Source: Streptomyces sp. ISL-100 (GTDB taxonomy: Bacteria; Actinomycetota; Actinomycetes; Streptomycetales; Streptomycetaceae). From it: 64,000 nt of DNA. Location: the NCBI RefSeq assembly GCF_018614615.1, contig NZ_JAGGOK010000010.1, positions 231,468 through 295,467 of the forward strand, in the 5' to 3' direction. Of this stretch, positions 1-9,153 are shown piece by piece. The notes under the pieces are model-generated. The model worked only from the letters and a program-made list of their open reading frames with translations, made no database searches and was not told the origin of the DNA. The stretch's first letter is position 1. Every line of letters starts with the position of its first letter. Both the position numbers and the translations under genes were made by a program.

Positions 1-6
1 CGCGGC

Positions 7-1338
7 TCACACCTCCGCATACGTGAGCTGCGGCTTCGCCGGTACGGCCACCGGGCGCCGAAGGTATACCGCCCAGGTGACCGTGAAGCACGCGGCGTAG
101 AAGGCCAGGAAGGCGCCGAAGGCCGCTGTGCCCGTTCCCGCTGTGAGGAAAGACTGGCGGAAAGCGAGGTTGATCGCGAGTCCGCCGAGCGCGCCGACCG
201 CGCCGATCAGGCCCATGGACGCCCCGGAAAGCCGCCGCCCGTACGCCGCGGCCTCCTCGCCCTCCATGCCCTTCGCCAGCGCCTTCGCCTGGAAGATCGC
301 GGGGATCATCTTGTACGTCGAACCGTTGCCGAGGCCGCTCAGGACGAAGAGTGCGGTGAAGCCGGTCAGGAAGATCGGGAGGGACTTGGTGGTCGAGGCA
401 TAGACGACCACCGAGGTCGCCGCCGCCATCACCGCGAAGTTCCACAGCGTGATGCGCGCGCCGCCGAAGCGGTCCGCGAGGGAGCCGCCGAGGGGGCGGA
501 TCAGCGAGCCGAGGAGCGGGCCGATGAAGGTGAGCGAGGCGGCCTGGAGCGGCGTACGGCCGAACTGGGTCTGGAGGACCAGGCCGAAGGCGAAGCTGTA
601 TCCGATGAAGGAGCCGAACGTCCCGATGTAGAGGAAGGACATGATCCAGGTGTGCGGGTCGCGCACGGCCGCCTTCGCCGCGCCCGTGTCGTTGCGCACC
701 GGCGCCAGGTTGTCCATCCACAGGGCGGCGCACACCGCCGCGATGATGATCAGTGGGATGTACGCGCCCAGGAGGATGCGGGGGTGCGTCGCGCCCGCCA
801 CCGCGATGACCAGCAGGCCCACGAGCTGAACCACCGGGACGCCGATGTTGCCGCCGCCCGCGTTCAGGCCGAGCGCCCAGCCCTTCTTACGGAGCGGGAA
901 GAAGGAGTTGATGTTCGTCATGGAGGAGGCGAAGTTGCCGCCTCCGACGCCGGTGAGCGCCGCGACCACCATGAAGGTGGTGTACGACGTGCCCGGTTCC
1001 ATGACGGCGTACGCCGCGCCCGTCGGCAGGAGCAGCATCAGCGCGCTGAAGATGGTCCAGTTCCGGCCGCCGAAGCGGGCCACCGCGAAGGTGTACGGGA
1101 CCCGGACAACCGCGCCGACGAGGGTGGCGGTGGCGATCAGGAAGAACTTGCCCGCCGGGTCGATGCCGTACTCCGGGCCCATGAAGAGCACCATGACGGA
1201 CCACAGGGTCCAGATCGAGAAGCCAATGTGCTCGGAAAGTACCGAGAAGAGCAGATTGCGGCGGGCGATCCGCTCTCCTGATTCCTTCCAGAAGGTGTCG
1301 TCCTCGGGGTCCCACTGTTCGATCCACCGGCCTGCCAT
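7..1338 (-). CDS. narK: NarK-family nitrate/nitrite transporter (MFS)
   Basis: 443-aa polytopic membrane protein of the nitrate/nitrite porter branch of the major facilitator superfamily, expected to import nitrate or exchange it for nitrite across the cytoplasmic membrane. Two glycine-rich nitrate-signature stretches support this: GVGGGNFASSMTNI together with ALGLNAGGGNIGV in the first half, and GLGNGSTYKMIPAIF in the second. Length is normal for single-unit NarK. The ATG has a good ribosome site (GGAGG) about 7 bases upstream. It is transcribed away from the exopolysaccharide genes with about 100 bp between. No nitrate reductase genes are in the window, so whether it serves assimilation or respiration cannot be decided here. 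Confidence 0.92.
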   Translation of the reverse strand: MAGRWIEQWDPEDDTFWKESGERIARRNLLFSVLSEHIGFSIWTLWSVMVLFMGPEYGIDPAGKFFLIATATLVGAVVRVPYTFAVARFGGRNWTIFSALMLLLPTGAAYAVMEPGTSYTTFMVVAALTGVGGGNFASSMTNINSFFPLRKKGWALGLNAGGGNIGVPVVQLVGLLVIAVAGATHPRILLGAYIPLIIIAAVCAALWMDNLAPVRNDTGAAKAAVRDPHTWIMSFLYIGTFGSFIGYSFAFGLVLQTQFGRTPLQAASLTFIGPLLGSLIRPLGGSLADRFGGARITLWNFAVMAAATSVVVYASTTKSLPIFLTGFTALFVLSGLGNGSTYKMIPAIFQAKALAKGMEGEEAAAYGRRLSGASMGLIGAVGALGGLAINLAFRQSFLTAGTGTAAFGAFLAFYAACFTVTWAVYLRRPVAVPAKPQLTYAEV

Positions 1339-1444
1339 GACGCGCCTCCACGAGTATTCGGGTCGTAGAAGCGACGCTAGGGACAGTGGATTTCAGGCCC
1401 GTGCCGTGAGGTGACCGGCGCGCAACCTTGCTCTCACCCTACGG

Positions 1445-2872
1445 TCATTGCTTGTGTGAGCGGTTTTGCCGACGGGGTGCGCCATTGGGCCACAGACGCG
1501 GCTTGCGTTGGGCCGCGACGTCTTCCAGCCAGCCGACCGCCATGATCATCAGGCCGATCAGCGGCCAGACGACGATGAGCATGAGGGTGGTGTACGCGCT
1601 CTCGATGTAGCCGGAGTACGTCGGCCAGACACCCGGGATCTGGAAGAGCAGGTCGATGACCGGGATGGTCGCCATGATCAGGAGGTTGTGCCAGAGGTAG
1701 ATCGTCACGGCCCGGTTGTTGGCGAGGGTGATGACCGTGTCGAAGCCCTTGAGCTTGGCCGGCAGTTCCTTCCAGGCCGGGGAGTACTGGAGAAGGATCA
1801 CGCAGAAGCCGAACGACCAGGCCGCCTGCGCGAGCGGGATGTCGTTGAGGTCCCAGCCGTCGGCCGTCAGGTGCCACGAGGCCCACCACAGGCCGAACGC
1901 CATGATCAGCGTTGACACGGACACCGAGATGTAGCGCGGAACCTTCTCGAACAGGCCGTCGTTGTGGGCGAACCCGAGCACCCAGCAGGAGCCGTAGACC
2001 GCGAAGTCGGTGATGGCGTTGCCGGCCTCACCGGGGATGGTCACCAGCCCGGAGCCGATGACCGCGGTGACGCCGAGCGGTGCGAGCAGGGTCACCCACG
2101 GCACCTTGCGGAACGCCCAGAGGAGGACGGGCGAGGCGATGACGAACCACAGGTACGCGCGGATGTACCAGAGGGGACCCGCGGCCTGGACCGCCCAGGT
2201 GTCCTCCAGGAGTCCGGGCTTGTCACCGCTGTGCCAGGGGAACGGCGGGGCGCCGACGGGGAAGATGTAGTTGGCGAGTTTCAGGAACCACCAGATGCCT
2301 TCCTCCCTCAGCGGCTCCCAGCCGAAATAGAACATGATCGGTACGACGGTGAGCGAGAACGCCCACATGGGCGGCAGCAGCCGTCGGATACGTCCGCGGA
2401 TCACGCCGGCGGCCGGCCGCTTCAGCGAGCGGGCCATCAGCGATCCGGCCAGCGCGAACATCACGCCCATGGACGGGAAGAGGATCGTCAGCCAGGCCCA
2501 GCCGAAGATGTGGTAGACGACGACGCGGACGAGCGCGATGGTCCGCAGCACGTCGAGGTAGCGGTCGCGGCCCGGGCGGGCCGCCGCGGGGGCTGGCCCT
2601 CCGGACGGCGGCGCGGCCGCCTTGTGCCTGGCGCGGGGTACCTGCGCGGTGGCGTCGGTACCGAACGCGCCCTCGTGGGTCCCGTGGGTGGTGGTCGTGC
2701 CGTGGGTGTGGGTGGTGCTGTACGCAGGCTCGGTGCCGTACGCCGGCTCCGTGCCGTAGGCGGGCTCCGTGCTGTACGCCGGCTCCGTGCCGTACGAGCT
2801 GCCGAACGCGGGCTCGCTGCCGAACGCGGGTCCCCTGTCGTAAGCGGGGCCAGGTGTGGTGCCGGAGGTCAT
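1445..2872 (-). CDS. Acyltransferase 3 family membrane protein with low-complexity N-terminus
   Basis: 475-aa integral membrane protein. Residues ~1-95 are a low-complexity segment of GTEPAY/STEPAY repeats, then Thr/His-rich and Pro/Ala-rich stretches. From about residue 100 (RYLDVLRTIALVRVVVYH) it follows the acyltransferase-3 (OafA/Acyl_transf_3) pattern, with some ten membrane helices and the usual early Arg and His. Such enzymes acylate (acetylate or succinylate) surface polysaccharides. The ATG overlaps the stop of the upstream glycosyltransferase by 4 bp (ATGA), so the two are translationally coupled and it probably decorates the polymer made by that enzyme. Acceptor and acyl group are unknown. 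Confidence 0.85.
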   Translation of the reverse strand: MTSGTTPGPAYDRGPAFGSEPAFGSSYGTEPAYSTEPAYGTEPAYGTEPAYSTTHTHGTTTTHGTHEGAFGTDATAQVPRARHKAAAPPSGGPAPAAARPGRDRYLDVLRTIALVRVVVYHIFGWAWLTILFPSMGVMFALAGSLMARSLKRPAAGVIRGRIRRLLPPMWAFSLTVVPIMFYFGWEPLREEGIWWFLKLANYIFPVGAPPFPWHSGDKPGLLEDTWAVQAAGPLWYIRAYLWFVIASPVLLWAFRKVPWVTLLAPLGVTAVIGSGLVTIPGEAGNAITDFAVYGSCWVLGFAHNDGLFEKVPRYISVSVSTLIMAFGLWWASWHLTADGWDLNDIPLAQAAWSFGFCVILLQYSPAWKELPAKLKGFDTVITLANNRAVTIYLWHNLLIMATIPVIDLLFQIPGVWPTYSGYIESAYTTLMLIVVWPLIGLMIMAVGWLEDVAAQRKPRLWPNGAPRRQNRSHKQ

Positions 2873-5097
2873 GCGACGGGCCTCTTCTCGTTGCTCCGCT
2901 GGCGCTGGCCCGGTATGGAGCCGGGCGCCTCGACCGCGCCGGTCCGCCGCAGCTTCTGCCAGCGCAGCCGGCCACCGGTGAGCGCGGTGATCCAGGACTG
3001 GAGCAGCACGACGTACATCAGCTGCCGGTAGAGGATCTGCTGGAGGGGCAGCGAGATCAGGTGGGTCATCTTCTCCCGGTCGAGCCGGAAGGCGTACGCC
3101 GCGCAGACCGCCTGGATGGCGAGGACGCCGAGCCAGGCGACGACGGTGTTCTGGGTGGGGCCGAAGACAAGGCCGTACAGGAGGAATACGTCGATGAGGG
3201 GCGCCAGTAGCGGGAACAGCACCATGAAGAGGGACACCAGCGGCAGGCCGACCCGGCCGAACCGGCCCGACGGGCCGCGCTCGATGACCGCGCGGCGGTG
3301 CTTCCAGATCGCCTGCATCGTGCCGTAGCTCCAGCGGTAGCGCTGGGACCACAGCTGCTGCACGCTCTCCGGGGCCTCGGTCCAGGCGCGCGCCTTCTCG
3401 GCGTACACGACCCGCCAGCCGTCGCGGTGCAGCGCCATGGTGACGTCGGTGTCCTCGGCGAGGGTGTCCTCGCTCATTCCGCCGAAGCGCTCCAGCGCGT
3501 CCGCGCGGAAGGCGCCGACCGCGCCGGGGATCGTCGGCATGCAGCCCAGCAGGTCGTACATGCGCCGGTCGAGGTTGAAGCCCATCACGTACTCGATGTG
3601 CTGCCACGCGCCGATCAGCGAATCGCGGTTGCCGACCTTGGCGTTGCCCGCGACGGCGCCGACGCGCGGGTCGCCGAAGGGCTGGACCAGCTCGCGGACG
3701 GTGGCGAGCTCGAAGACCGTGTCGCCGTCCATCATCACGACGATGTCGAAACGGGCGTTCGCGAGACCGTTGTTGAGCGCGGCGGGCTTGCCCGCGTTCT
3801 CCTGCCGTACGACGCGTACGTTCGGCAGGCGCATCGCCTCGACGATGTCCGCGGTGCCGTCCGTCGAACCATCGTCGATGACGATGATCTCGATGGGGTG
3901 CTCGCCGGCCATCAGCGAGCGGACCGTGTTGGCGATGCACTCGCGTTCGTTGTACGCCGGGACGAGCACCGAGACGGGCTCCGTGTACGGCGCGCCCCAG
4001 CTGAAGTTCCGCTTGCGGACCTTGCGCGCGTGCAGGAACGACAGCAGCAGCATCATCACGAAGCGCAGCATGACCAGGAAACCGATGACGGCGAGGCCGA
4101 CGACGAGAACGCTGGTGGTCTTCTCCGAGACGGCCACGGCCCAGACCCAGGCCTTGCCCTTCCACAGCTCGGGGCCGGTGACCTGGGTGTGCGCGCTGGG
4201 CGCGCCCAGCGCCTCGGTGAGGCTGGCGAACGTGTAGCCGCGCTCCTGCATCGAGGGCAGGAAACGGTCGAGGGCCGCCACCGTCTGCGAGCGGTCGCCG
4301 CCGGAGTCGTGCATCAGCACGATCGATCCCTCGGTGCCCTTGGGGGTGGCGCGCTTGATGATCGCGTCGACGCCGGGGCGCTTCCAGTCCTCGGAGTCGG
4401 TGTTGTTGAACGCCGTGATGTAGCCGCGGCTGCCTATGTACTGCGTGACCGGCCAGGACTTGTCGTCGAGGGCGTCGGAGAACGAGGAGTACGGGGGACG
4501 GAAGAGCGAGGTCCGGATGCCGGCCGCGCCCGCGATCGCCAGCTGGTTCTGGGACAGCTCCCAGTCGATGCGGGACTTCGTCTGGAAGGAGAGGTCGGGG
4601 TGGTTGAACGTGTGCAGCCCGATCTCGTGCCCCTCCTCCACCATGCGCTCGACCAGGTCGGGGTGGCGGGAGGCCATCGTGCCGGTGACGAAGAAGACGC
4701 CGTGTGCGTCGTACTGCTTGAGCTTGTCGAGGACCTTCGGCGTCCACTCGGGGTCGGGGCCGTCGTCGAAGGTCAGCACGAGCTTGCGGTCGGGAACGCT
4801 GAGCGCCTGGGGCGACTGCGCGCTACGCGCGTCGATGACAGGGCCGCCCTTGAGGATGTGCTCGGGCACCTGGCCGATGGGTGCCGGAGGACGCACCCGG
4901 TGGTCGGCGAGGATCTCGCTGTGTACGTAACCGCGCAGCATCAGCATCGCGAGCAGCGCGACCAGGAAGAGCGAGGGCAGCAGATAGCGCATGGGGATGC
5001 GCCGCCGGACGGTACGCCGGCCGCGAGCCGCGCGCCGGGCCCCGGTGGGGCGCTGGGCGCGGTTGGCGCGGTTGGCGCGCCTGCCGTGGGATGCCAT
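2869..5097 (-). CDS. Bifunctional polysaccharide deacetylase / family-2 glycosyltransferase, membrane-bound
   Basis: 742 aa. After a basic N-terminus and a signal-anchor (~38-55) comes an extracytoplasmic NodB-type polysaccharide deacetylase domain (TFDDGP at 109-114, metal ligands H162 and H166 in LHTFNH). A membrane segment (~335-360) leads to a processive GT2 domain (VPAYNERE, DGD, EDTD and QRYRW motifs) and C-terminal membrane helices. One protein can therefore polymerise and de-N-acetylate a beta-linked N-acetylglucosamine-type polymer. Gene order and chromosomal position resemble the Streptomyces matAB locus reported to make poly-beta-1,6-GlcNAc for pellet formation; this assignment is from memory, so no symbol is given. 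It lies 2 bp after the upstream gene and overlaps the acyltransferase gene by 4 bp. Confidence 0.88.
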   Translation of the reverse strand: MASHGRRANRANRAQRPTGARRAARGRRTVRRRIPMRYLLPSLFLVALLAMLMLRGYVHSEILADHRVRPPAPIGQVPEHILKGGPVIDARSAQSPQALSVPDRKLVLTFDDGPDPEWTPKVLDKLKQYDAHGVFFVTGTMASRHPDLVERMVEEGHEIGLHTFNHPDLSFQTKSRIDWELSQNQLAIAGAAGIRTSLFRPPYSSFSDALDDKSWPVTQYIGSRGYITAFNNTDSEDWKRPGVDAIIKRATPKGTEGSIVLMHDSGGDRSQTVAALDRFLPSMQERGYTFASLTEALGAPSAHTQVTGPELWKGKAWVWAVAVSEKTTSVLVVGLAVIGFLVMLRFVMMLLLSFLHARKVRKRNFSWGAPYTEPVSVLVPAYNERECIANTVRSLMAGEHPIEIIVIDDGSTDGTADIVEAMRLPNVRVVRQENAGKPAALNNGLANARFDIVVMMDGDTVFELATVRELVQPFGDPRVGAVAGNAKVGNRDSLIGAWQHIEYVMGFNLDRRMYDLLGCMPTIPGAVGAFRADALERFGGMSEDTLAEDTDVTMALHRDGWRVVYAEKARAWTEAPESVQQLWSQRYRWSYGTMQAIWKHRRAVIERGPSGRFGRVGLPLVSLFMVLFPLLAPLIDVFLLYGLVFGPTQNTVVAWLGVLAIQAVCAAYAFRLDREKMTHLISLPLQQILYRQLMYVVLLQSWITALTGGRLRWQKLRRTGAVEAPGSIPGQRQRSNEKRPVA

Positions 5098-5099
5098 CT

Positions 5100-5996
5100 C
5101 TACTGCGTGCCTTTCGCGGCAAACTGACTGGTGGTGCCGCCTGCGGCGGGGTCTGTCTGCGGGTCTGCGGGCTCTGCGCCCGGGTCGGTGGTGCCTGGGT
5201 CGGTGCCGGTGTCCGGGTCCGTGCCCGGGTCGGTGCCATCGGGGTCGGGGTCCGTGCCGGGGTCGGTACCGGGGTCCGGTTCCGTGCCCGGGTCGGTGCC
5301 CGTACCGGGGTCGGTAGCGGGGTCGGGTTCCGTACCGGGGTCGGTGCCGGGGTCCGGATTCGTGCCGGGGCCGGTGCCACCGGTGGCCGGCGGCGGGCGG
5401 TTGTCCTTCGGGGGCAGGGAGCTCTTCGGGGCGGTCACGCCCGGCTCCGGCGGGAGGGGCTCGGTGCTGGGCTCCCCGTCGGCGGACGGCAGCACGGTGG
5501 CGTCCGCCGGGACCACGGGCGTCGCGCCGGGTGTCAGCGGGGGCGCCTCTCCGGGCGGCAGCGAACCCTCCGGGGCGGGCGATATCTCGACCGTGTCCGG
5601 CTTCTTCTGGTCGTCGGCGAGGCCGGGTATCTGGAGCCAGGGCGCGGTGGAGTTGCCGCCGGCCAGGGCGACGATCAGTGTGACGGCGTAACAGGCGCAG
5701 GCGAAGGCGAGAACCCAGCCGATGCGGCGCAGCTTCTTGCTCCGGCGGCCGCTCTCGTCGACGAAGACCGGCCCGTCGGAGCCCTCCTGAGGCGCCGGGG
5801 CACCGGGCATCTCCGGCAGCCGACCGCCGGGGCTGTCGAAGCCATCGACGCCATTGAGGCCGTCGAGCCGCACGGTGTCGAGCTGGACCGTGATGTCATT
5901 CGGATTCGGATCCTGGGGATACCCGGATCGGGCATCGTCTCGCCAATTGTCCACAGTTGTACGCACATCCCCCACTGAAGTGACTCGGGTGCGCAC
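5100..5996 (-). CDS. Membrane-anchored Pro/Asp/Thr/Gly-rich protein, first gene of the exopolysaccharide operon
   Basis: About 298 aa from a GTG start; the true start is uncertain because several in-frame GTGs lie in the first 20 codons. A cytoplasmic head of ~90 residues ends in a basic cluster (RRSKKLRR), then one membrane helix (~93-112), then a long extracytoplasmic tail. The tail is proline-rich and, from about residue 205, a DPGT/EPDPGT repeat. No enzymatic motif is visible. It is 2 bp upstream of the deacetylase-GT2 gene, so it is probably co-expressed. A cell-wall-spanning spacer or scaffold role is only inferred from composition. Confidence 0.72.
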   Translation of the reverse strand: MRTRVTSVGDVRTTVDNWRDDARSGYPQDPNPNDITVQLDTVRLDGLNGVDGFDSPGGRLPEMPGAPAPQEGSDGPVFVDESGRRSKKLRRIGWVLAFACACYAVTLIVALAGGNSTAPWLQIPGLADDQKKPDTVEISPAPEGSLPPGEAPPLTPGATPVVPADATVLPSADGEPSTEPLPPEPGVTAPKSSLPPKDNRPPPATGGTGPGTNPDPGTDPGTEPDPATDPGTGTDPGTEPDPGTDPGTDPDPDGTDPGTDPDTGTDPGTTDPGAEPADPQTDPAAGGTTSQFAAKGTQ

Positions 5997-6111
5997 GCGA
6001 CTGTCTGGTTACCTGCCGTCGGACCGGGCCCCCACCCACTCCGAGCGCCCCCTATCACACCGCACCCAGGCGATGAATGTAGCGCACGCCGCCGGCACCG
6101 GGGCTCCCGAG

Positions 6112-7077
6112 TCAGGTGTTGTTGAGCATCAGTGACATATCGGCTTCCGGAAGCCAGCCGTCTGCGGGCAAATCCAGCCACTGATGCCGCTCACCAAGCT
6201 CGTCGATCGTCCCTTTTAGCACCTCAAGCCCCTTATGGCGAAGACCTTTTCGCCACACAAGTGATATGGGCGACAGTGGTACGGGGTCGACGATCGGCCG
6301 CAGCTCCATGCCCGGCACCGCGATGAATTCGGTACTCGCCAGTACCGACCAGCGCCGCTTACGGACCACCCGTACGAACTCCTCGGCCCCCTCGATCTCC
6401 GGGAACGGCGCCGCCACCTCGATGCCCCGCCCCGCGAAGAGCCGCAGCGCCAGATCGGTCCACTCGGCGGTGGCCGGATTGCCCGCCCCCGCGTAGAGGG
6501 TCTCTCCCGCGAGCGCGTCCAGCGGCACCTCGTCCAGCGCGGCCAGCGGATGGTCCTCGGCGAGCAGTACGGCCATCCGCTCGAAGCGCAGTGGCCGGTG
6601 CTCCAGCCGGTCGAGAACCGCGGGGTCGAGCCCGGCGACCCGGCCCGAGGACACGTCCAGGCGGCCGGCGACGATCGCGGCCGCCGCGCCCGTGAGGCCG
6701 CTGTGGAAGCGCGCGACGAACTCGACGTCGGGCGCGGCGGCCCGCGCCGCCTCCAGCACCTGGTACGCCGTGCCGACCGTGGCACTCACATCCACGACCA
6801 ACGGCCGCTCGTCGAGCGCCCAGGCCGCACCCATCTCGTCGTACGCCGCCAGTACGCGTCGCGCGTACGGCAGGAGTCGCCGGCCGTCCGCCGTCAGCGA
6901 GGCGCTGCGAGTGGACCGTACGAACAGCTCGGAGCCCAACTCCCGCTCAAGGCGCCGGATGTCGCGGCTGAGCGCCTGCTGGGCGACGTACAGCCTGGCG
7001 GCCGCACGGGTGAAGTGAAGATCCGCGGCGACTGCCTCGAAGGCGCGCAGCAGGCGGGGTTCGATGTCATGGGGCAC
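6112..7077 (-). CDS. LysR-family transcriptional regulator
   Basis: 321 aa. The N-terminal winged helix-turn-helix is at residues ~4-63 (LLRAFEAVAADLHFTRAAARL, then RLERELGSELFVRS), followed by the two-lobed substrate-binding domain from ~90. Length is normal for the family. It is divergent from the MFS transporter gene with an 83-bp intergenic region that holds a short palindrome, the classic layout for a LysR protein controlling its neighbour and itself. The inducer is unknown. Confidence 0.9.
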   Translation of the reverse strand: MPHDIEPRLLRAFEAVAADLHFTRAAARLYVAQQALSRDIRRLERELGSELFVRSTRSASLTADGRRLLPYARRVLAAYDEMGAAWALDERPLVVDVSATVGTAYQVLEAARAAAPDVEFVARFHSGLTGAAAAIVAGRLDVSSGRVAGLDPAVLDRLEHRPLRFERMAVLLAEDHPLAALDEVPLDALAGETLYAGAGNPATAEWTDLALRLFAGRGIEVAAPFPEIEGAEEFVRVVRKRRWSVLASTEFIAVPGMELRPIVDPVPLSPISLVWRKGLRHKGLEVLKGTIDELGERHQWLDLPADGWLPEADMSLMLNNT

Positions 7078-7091
7078 GCCGTGAACTTACA

Positions 7092-7103
7092 ACGCAAGTG
7101 CGT
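7092..7103. promoter_or_regulatory. Candidate LysR operator palindrome
   Basis: ACGCA-AG-TGCGT, a perfect 5+2+5 inverted repeat in the 83-bp divergent region between the LysR gene and the MFS gene. Its position fits a LysR-type binding site; binding itself is inferred. Confidence 0.4.
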
Positions 7104-7160
7104 GAATCGACGCCCAGAAGGTGTTGGACCGCCGGAGCACCCCGCCCTGAAGCTTGATCC

Positions 7161-8483
7161 ATGCCCCTCCAAGAACCCCCCTCCCCTCTGCTGGCCATGT
7201 CCGGCGACGTCCTGATAGCCACGGACCGCCCCACCCGCTACGCACACGAACCGCGCCGCCGCAGACCCGGCCGCTTCTCCCCCTACCTCCGCCTCTTCGC
7301 CACTCCCGGAGCCCGCGCCTTCACCGCGGGAAATCTGCTCGCCCGCCTCCCGATGGGCATGTTCAGCGTGAGCGCGGTCATGATGATCGCCGGTTCGCGC
7401 GGCTCGTACGCCCTGGCAGGCGCGGTCACCGCGACCGGCCTCGCCGTCACCGCCCTGGTGGCGCCGTGGACGGCCCGGCTCATCGACCGGCACGGCCAGG
7501 CCCGCGTCGCGGTGCCGGCCACCGCGATCGCGGTCCTGGCGTCCCTGGCCCTCCTCCTCTGCGTCCATTACGACGCACCGGACTGGACGCTTTTCGCCGC
7601 GTACGCCGCTACCGCCACCACCCCCAACACGGGCGGCATGTCCCGCGCCCGCTGGGCCCACCTGCACCGGGACGATCCGGCGGCCCAGCACACCGCCAAC
7701 TCCTTCGAGCAGGCCGCCGACGAGCTGTGCTTCATGCTCGGACCGGTCGCCGCCGCCTTCCTCTGCTCGGCGCTCTTTCCCGAGGCCGGCACGCTGACCG
7801 GCGCGATCCTCCTGATGACGGGCATCTTGATCTTCGCCGCCCAGCGCACCACGGAACCGCCCGTCGCCCCCCGCACGACGACCACCCGCTCCCCCGTCCG
7901 CCTGCCCGGCGTGCCCGCCCTGCTCGCGGTCTTCCTCGCCACGGGCGCGGTTTTCGGCTCCATGGAGGTCGTCACCCTGGCCTTCGCCGACAGCCTGGGC
8001 CACGGCGCGGCGGCGGGCCCGGTCCTCGCCCTCCAGGCGGGCGGCTCATGCGTGGCGGGCCTGCTGTACGGCTCCGCCCGCCCGGCGACGAACCCGCACG
8101 CCCGCCTGCGCGCGTGCGTCGCGGCGATGACGCTGCTGATGTCCCTGCCCCTGCTGGCGGCCTCGACGGGCTCGCTGGTCGCGGTCGCCGGAGCGCTGCT
8201 CCTCGCGGGCGCGGCGACGGCGCCCACGATGGTCACGGGCATGACGCTGCTCCAACGCGTTGTCCCACCGGCCCAGTTGAACGAGGGCATGACCCTGGCC
8301 GTCACGGCCATCCTGGGCGGAATAGCCGCAGGCTCGGCGACGGGCGGCTGGACGGTTGAGCGCGTGAGCACGCACTACGGGTACGCCGTACCGGTCGCCG
8401 CAGCCGGACTCTCCGTGCTGGCGGCGTGGGTCAACGCCAGGACCGCACACCGGGTTCGCGAACCGGCATTCAGCCAGCAGTGA
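7161..8483 (+). CDS. MFS transporter, probable efflux pump
   Basis: 440 aa with about 12 predicted membrane helices. Basic and proline-rich N-terminus, then a first helix pair containing the loop GNLLARLPMGMFS, like small-molecule exporters of the drug-efflux type. No clear ribosome site precedes the ATG at 7161; a second ATG at 7197 also lacks one, so the start is uncertain by 12 codons. It is divergent from the LysR gene, which probably controls it. The stop is 135 bp from the left border of the ssrA island, so this gene belongs to the ancestral chromosome. Substrate unknown. Confidence 0.85.
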   Translation: MPLQEPPSPLLAMSGDVLIATDRPTRYAHEPRRRRPGRFSPYLRLFATPGARAFTAGNLLARLPMGMFSVSAVMMIAGSRGSYALAGAVTATGLAVTALVAPWTARLIDRHGQARVAVPATAIAVLASLALLLCVHYDAPDWTLFAAYAATATTPNTGGMSRARWAHLHRDDPAAQHTANSFEQAADELCFMLGPVAAAFLCSALFPEAGTLTGAILLMTGILIFAAQRTTEPPVAPRTTTTRSPVRLPGVPALLAVFLATGAVFGSMEVVTLAFADSLGHGAAAGPVLALQAGGSCVAGLLYGSARPATNPHARLRACVAAMTLLMSLPLLAASTGSLVAVAGALLLAGAATAPTMVTGMTLLQRVVPPAQLNEGMTLAVTAILGGIAAGSATGGWTVERVSTHYGYAVPVAAAGLSVLAAWVNARTAHRVREPAFSQQ

Positions 8484-8618
8484 TCTGCCCGGCCTTCTGC
8501 TCCACTTCGGCAACGAATGCGGGCGGGGCGTCGCCGAGGGACGTGCTGCTCGGACGGCTCGCACTCCCAGGCCCACGTCACTCGGCGGCCTCTTGACATG
8601 CCTCGTTCACTGGGAATT
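8484..8618. other. Chromosomal flank left of the island
   Basis: 135 bp between the MFS stop and the left copy of the ssrA repeat. I see no gene and no strong hairpin. On the insertion model, this was the sequence directly downstream of ssrA before the island arrived. Confidence 0.5.
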
Positions 8619-8642
8619 GTGGAGATGGCGGGAATCGAACCC
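8619..8642 (-). repeat. Left attachment-site copy: displaced 24-bp 3' end of ssrA
   Basis: 24 bp identical to the 3' end of the tmRNA gene at 15828-15851, in the same orientation. The identity stops abruptly on both sides: to the right the tmRNA continues differently from this copy. This is the normal scar of site-specific insertion into an RNA gene 3' end, one end keeping the functional gene and the other a short orphan fragment. Confidence 0.85.
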
Positions 8643-8774
8643 ACTTTTGAGGGTGCCCGCGACCTGCGCGTTTACCTGTCAGTTCAGGGTGGCGCTTCCG
8701 CCGGGAGTACTGATGATCACGGTCCGGTCAGGGCTGGTCCACGAGATTGGGCTGATCCCGACAACGCTCACCCA

Positions 8775-8828
8775 TGTACGGGAATCCGGTACAGGTGATA
8801 GCGTTCACATGTACCGAGAAGTGGTACG
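8775..8828 (+). promoter_or_regulatory. Twin palindromic operators of the toxin-antitoxin operon
   Basis: Two inverted repeats: TGTACGGGAATCCGGTACA (8775-8793, arms TGTAC/GTACA) and TGTACCGAGAAGTGGTACG (8810-8828, arms built on GTACC/GGTAC), centres 35 bp apart, with a further GTAC nearby at 8841-8844. They end about 30 bp before the antitoxin start. YefM/YoeB operons are known to be autoregulated through TGTACA-type palindromes, so these are the expected operators. Confidence 0.65.
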
Positions 8829-8859
8829 TACTTGATTCCCGTACGTGAGAGGGGTGCTC

Positions 8860-9153
8860 GTGTCCACACCCGCCGTCTCTGCGACCACCGCACGCGCCAA
8901 CCTGTTCAACCTCATCAAGGAGGTGGCCGCCGACCACACCGTCAAGCGCATCACCTCCAACGCGGGTGACGCCGTCCTGATGTCCGCCGAGGACTACGAG
9001 TCCTGGCAGGAGACCGTCTACCTGCTGCGCTCTCCCGCCAACGCCCGCCGCCTCATGGAGGCCGTCGCCCGCGACAAGGCAGGAGAGAGCGGGATCAACA
9101 AGACCATGGAGGAGCTGGAGAGCCTGACGGCCGACGCGGCAGGTGACGAGTGA
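8860..9153 (+). CDS. yefM: YefM/Phd-family antitoxin
   Basis: 97 aa. The N-terminal Phd/YefM DNA-binding fold is visible ([20 protein letters not shown], then [22 protein letters not shown]), followed by an acidic, probably disordered tail that wraps the toxin. I chose the GTG at 8860 because GAGAGGGG lies 5 bases upstream; an in-frame GTG at 8845 would overlap that ribosome site. The stop overlaps the toxin start by 4 bp (GTGA). It neutralises the neighbouring RNase and should bind the palindromes upstream as repressor. YefM/YoeB pairs are known in Streptomyces chromosomes; this copy is on the island. Confidence 0.9.
   Translation: MSTPAVSATTARANLFNLIKEVAADHTVKRITSNAGDAVLMSAEDYESWQETVYLLRSPANARRLMEAVARDKAGESGINKTMEELESLTADAAGDE

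Noticed and set aside
8619..8642. A second tRNA or tmRNA gene
   Set aside because: Only the last 24 bp of ssrA are present; there is no 5' half, acceptor partner strand or tag.
8593..8835. Plus-strand frames across the left attachment site
   Set aside because: They read through the RNA-gene repeat and the toxin-antitoxin operators; composition is not protein-like.
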